Assembly (NCBI GenBank): GCA_030838025.1
Contig: JAUTXM010000042.1
Span: forward strand, 1 to 25,261
Direction of reading: 5' to 3'
Length of the DNA stretch: 25,261 nucleotides
DNA from: Acidimicrobiaceae bacterium
GTDB taxonomy: Bacteria; Actinomycetota; Acidimicrobiia; Acidimicrobiales; Palsa-688
Shown: in pieces, positions 16,263 through 24,365 of the stretch
Layout: every line of letters starts with the position of its first letter
How positions within the stretch are numbered: position 1 is the first letter of the stretch
Translations under genes and position numbers: made by a program
Notes under the pieces: generated by a model
Database searches by the model: none
The model's input: only the letters and a program-made list of their open reading frames with translations
What the model was told of the DNA's origin: nothing

Positions 16263-16298
16263 TTGCCTTAGTATCGGGCAACGGCCCCGCAATGTCAA
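16250..16298 (-). promoter_or_regulatory. ArsR promoter with overlapping palindromic operator
   Basis: On the minus strand, TTGACA (16298-16293) is followed after exactly 17 bp by GATACT (16275-16270). Twelve-base arms GATACTTAGGCA (16250-16261) and TGCCTTAGTATC (16264-16275) form a palindrome with one mismatch that covers the -10 box and the predicted start codon, a typical autorepression layout. Confidence 0.82.
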
Positions 16299-16492
16299 GC
16301 GGGTCGCGGCCCATCGCCCTCATATCTGGCCTGCGACCAGTCCGAGCACCAGAAGCGTCCGTCGTGCCAGCGTTGCCGACCGGCCGTGGCGAGACGGTTC
16401 AGGAGCCTCGCGATTTCAGCTGTTCCTCGGCTCACACATCCACAGACGGGCCGGGGGCCCGAGATCCCCACGCGCCGCCTCCAAACGGGAAC

Positions 16493-18400
16493 TCAGGTGA
16501 CCCCGAGCTGGAACCAGCCCGCCCAGCCGCTGGCGCCGTCCCACCACGTGCTGTAGACGATGCCGTCAGAGCCGACAGTGAAGAGGTCAATGTGCTCCGT
16601 AACGCGGGAAATGGCCGCGACCTGACCGCCGGGTTTGCCCACGCCGCCTGACACGTTGAACCACGGCGCCCATCCCGAGGTGTCGTGCCACCACGTGCTG
16701 TCGATGCGGTTGTCGGTCCCGATCACGAACAAGTCGAGGTGATTGTCGTAGCGGGAGATGGCGGTAACCGGTGAACCAGCGGAGGCGACGCCGCCCGAGA
16801 CCTGGAACCAGGAGCCCCAGCCGCTTCGGGCGTTCCACCACGTCGACATGATCTTGCCGTCGGATGCAGTCGTGAACAGGTCGAGTTGGTCGGGGAACCG
16901 GGAGACGACGGTCACCGTCGAGTCCGAGCGACACGCGATGCCTGGGAGCGCGAACCAGCCGTTCCAGCCGGCGCGCTCGTCCCACCAGCACGAATACACC
17001 TGGTTGTCCGTGCCCACGGTGAACACGTCAAGGTGAAACGGGTAGCGGGCCACGGCTGTGACACTGGCACCCGCGGCCGCCACGCCACCCAGAAGGGTAA
17101 ACCACGAGGCCCAACCGCTGCGGGCATCCCACCAGGTCGACATGATCTTGCCGTCCGACGCGGTGGTGAAAAGGTCCAGGTGGTCGCTGTAGCGGCTGAC
17201 GACATTGACCGTGGACCCCGGCCGACATACCAGATCGCCAATGGGAAACCATACCGACCAGCCGGTCGAAGCGTCCCACCAAGCGGAGTACACCCTGTTG
17301 TCTGTTCCGACCGTAAATAGGTCGATGTGCCCCGCGTACCGGGCCACGGCGGTCACCGGCGACCCGCCGCCGCCTCCCGAGGCGATGCCACCCATGAGCT
17401 GAAACCAACCCGCCCACCCCGTGTTTTGGTCCCACCAGTTGCTCATTGTCCGCCCGTCGTTGGCGACGCCGAACACATCGAGATGTTCGGGGAAGCGGGC
17501 GATGACATTGATCGGTGTGCGGTCCCTCGCGACCAGCGTGGCCAGAGGACCGATTCGGTTCCAGATCACCTGGCGACAGACGCGGCAAAAGGGCACGCCC
17601 AGGGCCCGCATCTTGCAGTCGTACTCCGCTCGGTACGCACCGCAGTGGTAGTAATGCGCTCCCTCGAACAGTCCTACGGTACCGGTGGGGACCGGGCTCA
17701 CCCGGTTGTCGACCGTCGAGCAGTCGGGATTCGACATTGTCGGCACTACCGTTGCCGACGCCACAGCCCAACCCCATTTCAGGGTGGCCCGATCGTTGTT
17801 CGTCGTGACGTTGGGCTCGGTGGGCTCGCCCGCGGGGTGATGGTCGTGTCCGGTCTCACTCCCCCCGGCGTAGTAGGGGTACTCGTCTGCCAACCCGTAG
17901 GCAGTGTGCCCAAGTTCGTGTATGGCGATCTCGGTCGCTCCGGTCGCGAGGGAGTAGGTGCCGATCGAGCCGCCGCTCCCGCCATAGACCGTCGAGTTGA
18001 CCACTACCAGCACGACAGTGAACTCGGGGATCTGGGCCGCCGCCACCTGGAGCGCGGTCGTATTGTTACAAACGAGCAGCCGCCGGATTCCATTCGCACC
18101 GAAAGTGGCGTCAAAGTATGTCCTGGCGGTCGCACCGGTACCGCCCGTGGCCGCGGGGTCGTCGGCACCGGAGTCGGTGGATGTCACGTTTACCCGGAAC
18201 ACGTTTATGGCGGGGCTCAGCTCGTCGTATGGAGGCGTGGCCAGGAACGCGGTGACAAATGCTCCGCAGGCATTGTTGAAGTCGTTCTGTTGGCCGGCGG
18301 TGAAGCCGTCGGCCAGCATGACAATGTTGAAGGCACGATTGCGGGGAGCAGAACCATGGATCTGGGTGTTCCCCAGCACTGAACCATCCGCGGTCGTCAC
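16493..18400 (-). CDS. M64-family metallopeptidase with seven-bladed PLL-type lectin propeller
   Basis: This encodes 635 residues from a GTG at 18400. Residues about 1-285 resemble peptidase M64 (IgA peptidase family): FNIVMLADGFTAGQ, TEIAIHELGHTAYGLADEY with HELGH at 161-165 and the DEY that follows, and a Cys-rich end (CKMRALGVPFCRVCR). Residues about 290-635 contain seven repeats of about 49 residues with the core HLDLF-x-x-(G/A)-(T/S)-D and (S/T)-x-WWD-x-x-(S/T)GW-x-x-WF, as in the fucose-binding PLL family of beta-propeller lectins. Seven repeats would close one propeller. No signal peptide is visible, although the family is normally secreted. The GTG overlaps the stop of the upstream gene (GTGA), so the two are coupled. 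Confidence 0.9.
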   Translation of the reverse strand: MTTADGSVLGNTQIHGSAPRNRAFNIVMLADGFTAGQQNDFNNACGAFVTAFLATPPYDELSPAINVFRVNVTSTDSGADDPAATGGTGATARTYFDATFGANGIRRLLVCNNTTALQVAAAQIPEFTVVLVVVNSTVYGGSGGSIGTYSLATGATEIAIHELGHTAYGLADEYPYYAGGSETGHDHHPAGEPTEPNVTTNNDRATLKWGWAVASATVVPTMSNPDCSTVDNRVSPVPTGTVGLFEGAHYYHCGAYRAEYDCKMRALGVPFCRVCRQVIWNRIGPLATLVARDRTPINVIARFPEHLDVFGVANDGRTMSNWWDQNTGWAGWFQLMGGIASGGGGGSPVTAVARYAGHIDLFTVGTDNRVYSAWWDASTGWSVWFPIGDLVCRPGSTVNVVSRYSDHLDLFTTASDGKIMSTWWDARSGWASWFTLLGGVAAAGASVTAVARYPFHLDVFTVGTDNQVYSCWWDERAGWNGWFALPGIACRSDSTVTVVSRFPDQLDLFTTASDGKIMSTWWNARSGWGSWFQVSGGVASAGSPVTAISRYDNHLDLFVIGTDNRIDSTWWHDTSGWAPWFNVSGGVGKPGGQVAAISRVTEHIDLFTVGSDGIVYSTWWDGASGWAGWFQLGVT

Positions 18401-18870
18401 CCTGACCTCCCGTCCGACCCGCCGGAATTGAGCGCGAACTTGGCAAGTTCGACCACTTCGTGGTCGCCCGGGACGGGGCTGGTCGCCCCGGCCGCGATGA
18501 ACGACGCGTCAGGGGAGCGGGGCGTCAGCCGGACCACCGCAACATCGGTAGCGCCCTCCGAGGCCGGCACGACCACCGTGAACGCACCCCTCGGAGCGTC
18601 CAGGTCGACCCGGGTGATGGGATCCGCGTGATCTTCCGGGAACACCTCGGTGCTCGTCGCGAACGACTCCCGTAGCGGGACCCGGCTCAGCGGGAGGCCC
18701 GCCGCGTTCCTCGTCTCGACGTAGTGGCCGGGCCGGGAGACCCGGGCGATGTCGAACCCGGTCACGGCAACATCGACCGGCTGCTGCGATACCAGATTGA
18801 CCTCTGAGCCTTCGTATTCGAAAATGAGCCGCACCGCAGAGGAGCGGCCCGACCCCGCGACATCAGACAT
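18397..18870 (-). CDS. Hypothetical protein coupled to the M64 peptidase
   Basis: This encodes 157 residues; the ATG at 18870 has GGGAGG upstream. It is beta-rich (VRLIFEYEGSEVNLVSQQPV, GAFTVVVPASEGATDVAVV) with no Cys and no signal peptide. Its first half reads like a small beta-sandwich that could bind or chaperone the peptidase. Because its stop overlaps the peptidase start, the two proteins are likely made in fixed ratio; it may be an inhibitor, chaperone or adaptor. No family is recognised. Confidence 0.8.
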   Translation of the reverse strand: MSDVAGSGRSSAVRLIFEYEGSEVNLVSQQPVDVAVTGFDIARVSRPGHYVETRNAAGLPLSRVPLRESFATSTEVFPEDHADPITRVDLDAPRGAFTVVVPASEGATDVAVVRLTPRSPDASFIAAGATSPVPGDHEVVELAKFALNSGGSDGRSG

Positions 18871-18983
18871 ACGCTCGCCTCCCGTGCGCCAATGACCTCG
18901 TTCCCATGATGCACGCTGTGGGTGTCCGGCGGTGAGCCGGAAGGGAACTATTCATTCTTTCGGATGGACTTGCCGCGCCGGGG

Positions 18984-19020
18984 CGTAGCGCCGAGACGTA
19001 GCGCCGGGGTCTAGCGTCCG
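18984..19020. repeat. Short imperfect direct repeats
   Basis: CGTAGCGCCG occurs at 18984-18993 and 18997-19006, with a diverged third copy, CTAGCGTCCG, at 19011-19020 (spacing 13 and 14 bp). They lie 114-150 bp upstream of the start at 18870 and could be regulator sites. Confidence 0.4.
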
Positions 19021-19069
19021 GTCGTTTCCACTCGTGTGTGCCAGTGGGGACTCGGCGAGGTTCCCCCGG

Positions 19070-19726
19070 TTATTCTGCGTCTGCGTGACCGGCCGAGATG
19101 GCCTGTACAAACAGCAGAAGCGCTCGCAATCTCAGGTCGCCGGGGACCGCGTTGGGATTCAAGGCCTCCTGCAGCACCAAGCCGTCGTCGACGGCGAGAA
19201 TGACCGAGGCCAGGTCCTCGGCCCGCTCCGGTGCCTTTCGGCCCATTTGAGCGCACAGCCCTTCGATCACCCGGGCCAGGGCGGCGCGACCGGCCTGCTG
19301 GCGCGCCGCCAGTTTGTTTGCCAACTCGGGATTGCGCACCGCGTGGAGCCAGAACTCGGCTGACAGCAGGGCCCACTGCTCGCCATAGTCGCCCCGGCGA
19401 CTGGCTCGGGTCGCAACGAACTCGAGGAACGCGGGCACTGAGCTGTCTTCGGCGAGGACCTCGAGTGCTCGGAGGTCGGCATCGATGCGGTCGTCGAGCA
19501 AGGCCAGGAAGAGGTCGTCCTTGCTCTCGAAGTTCGAGTAGAAGGCGCCCTTCGAGAACCCGGCCCGCTCCGCGATCTCCTCCACCGACGCTCCGTAGAA
19601 GCCCCGTTCGGAGAATACGGCTGCTGACGCTTCGAGCAGGCGGGCCCGGGTTCGCCCCCGGCTCTCCTGTCTCGTCAGCCGTTGTTGGCCACTCGTGATG
19701 ACGAAATCCCTTCCCGTCGGCGCCAC
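19070..19726 (-). CDS. TetR-family transcriptional regulator
   Basis: This encodes 218 residues from a GTG at 19726. The N-terminal domain is textbook TetR: TRARLLEASAAVFSERGFYG then ASVEEIAERAGFSKGAFYSN then FESKDDLFLALL, with the helix-turn-helix at about 46-66. The C-terminal ligand domain is helical and not assignable to a ligand. It is divergent from the membrane-protein gene at 19807, and two palindromic sites lie in the 80-bp gap, so it most likely controls that gene and itself. Confidence 0.95.
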   Translation of the reverse strand: MAPTGRDFVITSGQQRLTRQESRGRTRARLLEASAAVFSERGFYGASVEEIAERAGFSKGAFYSNFESKDDLFLALLDDRIDADLRALEVLAEDSSVPAFLEFVATRASRRGDYGEQWALLSAEFWLHAVRNPELANKLAARQQAGRAALARVIEGLCAQMGRKAPERAEDLASVILAVDDGLVLQEALNPNAVPGDLRLRALLLFVQAISAGHADAE

Positions 19727-19743
19727 TGGTCAGTGGACATCAC

Positions 19744-19775
19744 ATACTGTACCGTATCGGAATACGCTTGAGTAT
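19744..19775. promoter_or_regulatory. Tandem TetR operator, two ATAC-N6-GTAT sites
   Basis: ATAC (19744-19747), GTAT (19754-19757), ATAC (19762-19765) and GTAT (19772-19775) form two ATAC-N6-GTAT palindromes 18 bp apart, centred in the divergent gap. The four half-sites are perfect. This spacing suits two repressor dimers bound side by side. One palindrome is itself nearly symmetrical at its centre (tGTACc). Confidence 0.8.
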
Positions 19776-19806
19776 CCCAGGGCGCCGCGGCGTCGGAGGT
19801 GGGCAG

Positions 19807-21624
19807 ATGGTCAACGGCATCGTTCTGGCCAGCGGCGGCCAATGGGGATTTGCGGCATGGATGTGGCTCCTCGTCCCCCTCGCCTGCTACGCAGTGATCG
19901 TTCTCGGGCTGTTCGTGTTCGGCCCCACCGAGCCCACCTTTTCCAACTTCTTTTTCGGCCAGATCTCGGGCAGCCTGCGTCGAGCCACGGGCTTCCCCGG
20001 TTGGTCGATGGCCGGTGTCCTGACCGGCCTGTGGTCACTGCTGGTCCTGGTGATCGGCTTTTACTGGGACGTGGCGTGGCACATCGACTACGGGCGAGAC
20101 ACACAACTGTTCACCGCCCCCCATGTGATGATCCTGGTGGGACTGGGAGGGCTGGTGTTCAGCGCCGGGCTGGCAGTGCTGTTCGCGACCCTCGACGAGG
20201 CCGCGGTCGGGGTGCGGGTGGGGCCGTGGTGCGTACCGCGGTCGGCCATCCTCCTCGGGGCCCTCGGCGTCGGCGCCATCGCCGCCTTCCCACTCGACAA
20301 CCTCTGGCATGAGGCATATGGAATCGACGTCACCCTGTGGAGCCCGACGCACCTCCAGCTCGTGGCTGGGGGGTCCCTCGGGACGATCGGTGTGCTCCTC
20401 ATGTGCGCCGAGGCGTTGCCCTTTGCTCACCCGAACCGACTCGGGCGAGGCATTTATCTATTGAGCGCCAGCACGGTGCTGGTCGGCCTGTCGACATTCC
20501 AGGGCGAGTTCGATTTCGGTGTCCCGCAGTTCCAGCCGCTGTATTGGCCCCTCCTCATGGTGGCCGCCGCCGCCTTCGCACTAGTGCTCGCCCGGGTCGC
20601 GCTCGGTCGTTGGGGGGCAGTAAAGGTGGCGCTGGTTTACCTCGGGCTACGGGGCTTTGTCGCGCTGGCAGTCGGCGGGGCGCTGCACCACACCGTTCCG
20701 CGCTTCCCCCTCTACCTGCCCTCAGCATTGGCCGTCGAGACCGCCGCCTGGTCCGTGAGCGACAAGGGGCGCCTGCGACTGGCGCTCGCGGCGGGCGCGC
20801 TCGTCGGAACCGTCGGCCTGGTCGGAGAACTGGCCTGGGTGCGCCTTTCGGGGTGGTCTACCGCTTCGATGGCGACATCATTGGTTGTCAAGACGGCATT
20901 TCTGGCTCCCCTGGCGGCACTCGCAGCCGCCGTCCTGGGCGCGGGCCTGGCCCGGGTGGTGGCCCGCGGCAAGGACCGAGTGCCGATCGGCGCCTTGGCG
21001 CTGGCGGGCGTCGTGCTCGTCGGGGTGCTGGCCTATCCGCTGCCCCGCCGTGTGGGCCAGGTGTCGGCCGTGATCAGCCTTCACTCACGAGGGGACCGGG
21101 CGGTGGTGGAAGTCGAGCTCACCCCGGCCAACGCCGCCCGCAACGCCGATGTGTTCGACATTGCGTCATGGCAGGGTGGGGGAAAAATGACCATTTCCCT
21201 GCACGAGGTCGCGCCCGGACACTACAGATCCTCCGGGTCGGCCCCGATCGCCGGTACCTGGAAGACCACGGTCAACTTGATACGAGGTGATCAGCTGATG
21301 GCTGCGCCGGTATATCTGCCGGCTGATCCTGGCATCGGCGCACCGGCTGTTCCCGCGCTGGCCGCACGGCACGTGGTCTTCGTGAAGAACACTGCCCTGC
21401 TGCTGCGCGAACAGCACCCCGGGCCCGTCTGGCCCGCGGTCGCGGCCTGGTCCGGCCTCACCGGCCTCCTCGCGCTCTGGGTCTCGCTGATGGCGTTGAG
21501 CGCGTCGCGCTTTGGTAAGGCCCGACCCCGTCCCCGAACGTGGCCGCAGGCCCCCCATAAGCGTGCCCTCCCGGCGGACCCAGCCGTCCGTGGTCGAGCA
21601 GGCGCGGGCCGCGTAGCGGGGTGA
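19807..21624 (+). CDS. Polytopic membrane protein with duplicated D/H motif and FixH/YtkA-like domain
   Basis: This encodes 605 residues. The ATG at 19807 has GGAGGTG upstream; an earlier TTG at 19768 falls inside the operator. About twelve hydrophobic segments fill residues 14-420, then a non-membrane domain (about 425-520, SAVISLHSRGD, then VEVELTPANAARNADVFDI, then GHYRSSGSAPIAGTWKTTV) resembling the FixH/YtkA fold, then a last membrane segment and a basic tail. Two copies of D-x3-H-x5-D-x7-H are 76 residues apart: D88, H92, D98, H106 and D164, H168, D174, H182, each with a W-H pair and YG. They sit at membrane-helix ends and suggest a duplicated metal site. YtkA/FixH-type domains are linked to copper and cytochrome oxidase assembly. 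Substrate is unknown. Likely repressed by the divergent TetR. Confidence 0.85.
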   Translation: MVNGIVLASGGQWGFAAWMWLLVPLACYAVIVLGLFVFGPTEPTFSNFFFGQISGSLRRATGFPGWSMAGVLTGLWSLLVLVIGFYWDVAWHIDYGRDTQLFTAPHVMILVGLGGLVFSAGLAVLFATLDEAAVGVRVGPWCVPRSAILLGALGVGAIAAFPLDNLWHEAYGIDVTLWSPTHLQLVAGGSLGTIGVLLMCAEALPFAHPNRLGRGIYLLSASTVLVGLSTFQGEFDFGVPQFQPLYWPLLMVAAAAFALVLARVALGRWGAVKVALVYLGLRGFVALAVGGALHHTVPRFPLYLPSALAVETAAWSVSDKGRLRLALAAGALVGTVGLVGELAWVRLSGWSTASMATSLVVKTAFLAPLAALAAAVLGAGLARVVARGKDRVPIGALALAGVVLVGVLAYPLPRRVGQVSAVISLHSRGDRAVVEVELTPANAARNADVFDIASWQGGGKMTISLHEVAPGHYRSSGSAPIAGTWKTTVNLIRGDQLMAAPVYLPADPGIGAPAVPALAARHVVFVKNTALLLREQHPGPVWPAVAAWSGLTGLLALWVSLMALSASRFGKARPRPRTWPQAPHKRALPADPAVRGRAGAGRVAG

Positions 21625-21789
21625 AATACGGCACCTCCCTGGCCACGATCCTTACTATCGTACGTCGCCCGAACGACGCCTCAGCCCGCAGTCTGTGTCT
21701 GGAGGCTGTCGGGCGGATACCTTGGGCGAAGCCAGTGGCGACGACTGACAGCCGGGTGATTGGCGGCTCGTCGTCGGTAAGGTGCGGGT

Positions 21790-24108
21790 GTGACCGAAGA
21801 CGATCGCACCGAGCAGGGTCGCTCTGATTTCATCCGCGACGTCATCGAGGACGACCTGCGCACGGGTAAACATGGCGGCCGCGTCGTCACCCGCTTTCCG
21901 CCCGAGCCGAACGGCTACCTGCACATCGGTCATGCGAAATCGATCTGCCTCAACTTCGGCGTCGCCGAACAATATGGCGGCCATTGCAACCTTCGCTTCG
22001 ACGACACCAACCCGCTCACCGAGGGTGTCGAGTACGCCGACTCCATCGTGTACGACGTCAACTGGCTCGGTTTTTCCTTCGGGGATCGGGCCCGGTACGC
22101 GTCCGATTATTTCGACGAGATGTACCAGCTGGCCGAGGAACTCATCGGCGACGGGAAGGCGTATGTCGATCATCTGAGCGACGAGGAGATCAAGGCGTAT
22201 CGAGGGAGCCTGACGGAGCCCGGGCGGCCATCGCCCTTTCGGATGCGGACGGCCGAGGAAAACCTGGCCCTATTCCGCGAGATGCGCGGCGGTGCTCTGC
22301 CTGACGGATGTTGCGTGCTTCGGGCCAAGATCGATCTCGGGTCTCCGAACATGAAGATGCGCGATCCGCTCCTTTACCGGATCCGCCACGCGCATCATCA
22401 CCGCACGGGTGACGCGTGGCCGATTTACCCGATGTACGACTGGGCCCATCCCATTTCCGACGCCATCGAAGGTGTCACGCACTCGATCTGCACCCTCGAG
22501 TTTGAAAACAACCGGGAACTGTACGACTGGGTCATCGACAGCACCCGCGTCTCGGAACGCCACGGTTTCAGTCGGCCCCACCAATACGAGTTCGCCCCCC
22601 TTAACCTGGATTACACCATCATGAGCAAGCGCCTGCTCCTGGCGCTGGTCGAGGAGGGCTCCGTCAACGGCTGGGACGACCCACGGATGCCGACGATCGC
22701 CGGGATGCGCCGCCGAGGCTTCCGCCCTGAAGCCATCCGGGCCTTTGCCGATCTGGTCGGTGTCGCCAAAGTGAACTCTACGGTGGATATTGAAAAGCTC
22801 GAGTTCTGTGTGCGAAACGATCTGAACTGGACCGCGCCCCGAGTCCTTGGCGTCCTCCGCCCCCTCAAGGTCACGGTCACATCGTGGCCCGAAGGCAAGT
22901 TGGAGGCGTTGACGGCCCCGTATTTCCCGCCTGACGTCGGGAAGCCGGGCGAGCGGACCATATTCTTTCAGCGAGAGATCCTGATCGAGCGGGACGATTT
23001 CCTGATTGACCCGCCGGCTGGTTACCAGCGGTTGGCACCGGGCCGGACGGTCCGTCTGCGCTACGGGCCCTGCATCACCTGCGATGACGTTGTGACCGAA
23101 GAGGGCGAGGTGGTCGAACTGAGATGCCACCATGTCCCCGAGTCTGTCGGAAAGAACCCGGCCGGTGTCAAGGTTTCCGGTGTGATCCACTGGGTCGGGG
23201 CGGCAGAGTCGGTGTCGGCAGAAGTCCGCCTCTACGACCGCCTTTTCCTGGCCGCCCGGCCGGACGACCCGGCCAACGAACTCAACCCCGACTCGGTCGA
23301 GGTGATAACCAACGCCCGGCTCGAGCCCAGCCTGGCCGGCGCCGAGCCCGGAAGTTCGTGGCAACTGGAACGGGTCGGCTATTTCGTATTTGACCCGGTG
23401 GATTCCCGATCCGATGCACCGGTCCTCAACCGGATCGTTACTCTCCGCGACTCACGGCCGGGACGAGCCGAGCCGGCCGTGCCGACATCGGAGGTCAAGG
23501 CATCCAGGACCAGTACACGCCCTGCGAAAAGGAGTCGGATCGAATACCGGGCAGAGGCTCGTGTGCGCGACCCCCTCCTGGCCGATCGGTTCGCCACCTG
23601 GTCAGCGTTGTACGGGTTGCCGGAAGGCGACGTGGATCTGTTGACCGGTGACAGGCCGAGTGGTGATCTGTTCGAAGCGGCCACTGCCGCCGGCGCTCCA
23701 TCGGCCGCCGTGGCCCGGTGGATGATCAACGAACTGCCCCACGAACTGAACGACCGCCTCCTCGACGAAACACCGTTGACGGGCTCAGGTCTAGGCGCGC
23801 TCGTCCTGGCTGCCGAGATGGGCGAGATCACGGGAGCGGCCGCCAAAGAGGTCTTTGCCGAGATGGTCCAACGGGGCGGCGACCCCGCGCAGATCATCGC
23901 CGAGCGCGGTCTGGCCCAGGTCAGTGACGAGGCCACGATCGCCGCCATCGTCGATCACGTGCTGGCTGCCCACCAGGACAAGGTCGACCAGTATCGTGCC
24001 GGCAAGACGGGCCTCTTCGGATTTTTCGTCGGCCAGGTGGTCAGGTCGTCCCAGGGAAGAGCCAAGCCTGAGGTTGTCCGGCAGCTGCTCGGCGTGCGCC
24101 TCGATTGA
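21790..24108 (+). CDS. glnS: Glutaminyl-tRNA synthetase with C-terminal YqeY domain
   Basis: This encodes 772 residues from a GTG with AAGGTG upstream. It charges tRNA(Gln) with glutamine. The class I core is clear: RFPPEPNGYLHIGHAKS with HIGH at 45-48, RFDDTNP, and the KMSKS-equivalent IMSKR (278-281) after LNLDYT. The anticodon-binding beta-barrels follow to about residue 560. A low-complexity linker (about 565-590) leads to a C-terminal helical region (about 590-772) resembling YqeY and the GatB tail, which binds tRNA; this is the arrangement known from Deinococcus GlnRS and annotated elsewhere as a GlnRS/YqeY fusion. Most actinobacteria make Gln-tRNA through GatCAB instead, so the gene is lineage-informative. 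Confidence 0.97.
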   Translation: MTEDDRTEQGRSDFIRDVIEDDLRTGKHGGRVVTRFPPEPNGYLHIGHAKSICLNFGVAEQYGGHCNLRFDDTNPLTEGVEYADSIVYDVNWLGFSFGDRARYASDYFDEMYQLAEELIGDGKAYVDHLSDEEIKAYRGSLTEPGRPSPFRMRTAEENLALFREMRGGALPDGCCVLRAKIDLGSPNMKMRDPLLYRIRHAHHHRTGDAWPIYPMYDWAHPISDAIEGVTHSICTLEFENNRELYDWVIDSTRVSERHGFSRPHQYEFAPLNLDYTIMSKRLLLALVEEGSVNGWDDPRMPTIAGMRRRGFRPEAIRAFADLVGVAKVNSTVDIEKLEFCVRNDLNWTAPRVLGVLRPLKVTVTSWPEGKLEALTAPYFPPDVGKPGERTIFFQREILIERDDFLIDPPAGYQRLAPGRTVRLRYGPCITCDDVVTEEGEVVELRCHHVPESVGKNPAGVKVSGVIHWVGAAESVSAEVRLYDRLFLAARPDDPANELNPDSVEVITNARLEPSLAGAEPGSSWQLERVGYFVFDPVDSRSDAPVLNRIVTLRDSRPGRAEPAVPTSEVKASRTSTRPAKRSRIEYRAEARVRDPLLADRFATWSALYGLPEGDVDLLTGDRPSGDLFEAATAAGAPSAAVARWMINELPHELNDRLLDETPLTGSGLGALVLAAEMGEITGAAAKEVFAEMVQRGGDPAQIIAERGLAQVSDEATIAAIVDHVLAAHQDKVDQYRAGKTGLFGFFVGQVVRSSQGRAKPEVVRQLLGVRLD

Positions 24109-24263
24109 ACGTTCCCCGGCCTGGACCATTCCCGCGCCCCCATCATCTGCTACCTCCCTCCTCGCCAAGCGGACGGCGGCATCGCCTCTCTCTGCGCCAT
24201 CGCCTTCCGATCGCCCGGGGTCCACGACCTGACTCCAGCTACCGCGGGAGGAGTGACCCCGAA

Positions 24264-24292
24264 CGCCAGACGCGCTGCACTGCGCGTTGGCG
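24264..24292 (+). terminator. Hairpin in the glnS-methyltransferase gap
   Basis: CGCCA-g-ACGCG and CGCGT-TGGCG pair over 10 bp with one bulge and an 8-nt loop, about 155 bp after the glnS stop. A short, weakly T-rich tail follows (TCGTCCTTG). It could terminate glnS transcription. Confidence 0.4.
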
Positions 24293-24365
24293 TCGTCCTT
24301 GCCGATTGCTCATACCTCGCCCGCCGTCGGTCCGGATGTCGAGGTCACGCGTAACTTGTACCGCC

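Noticed and set aside
22270..23364. Long open frame on the - strand inside glnS
   Set aside because: Antisense to well-conserved glnS, with no recognisable motifs.
24105..24365. 87-codon N-terminal extension of the methyltransferase
   Set aside because: Pro/Arg/Ser-rich and overlapping the glnS stop; the family start fits the ATG at 24366.
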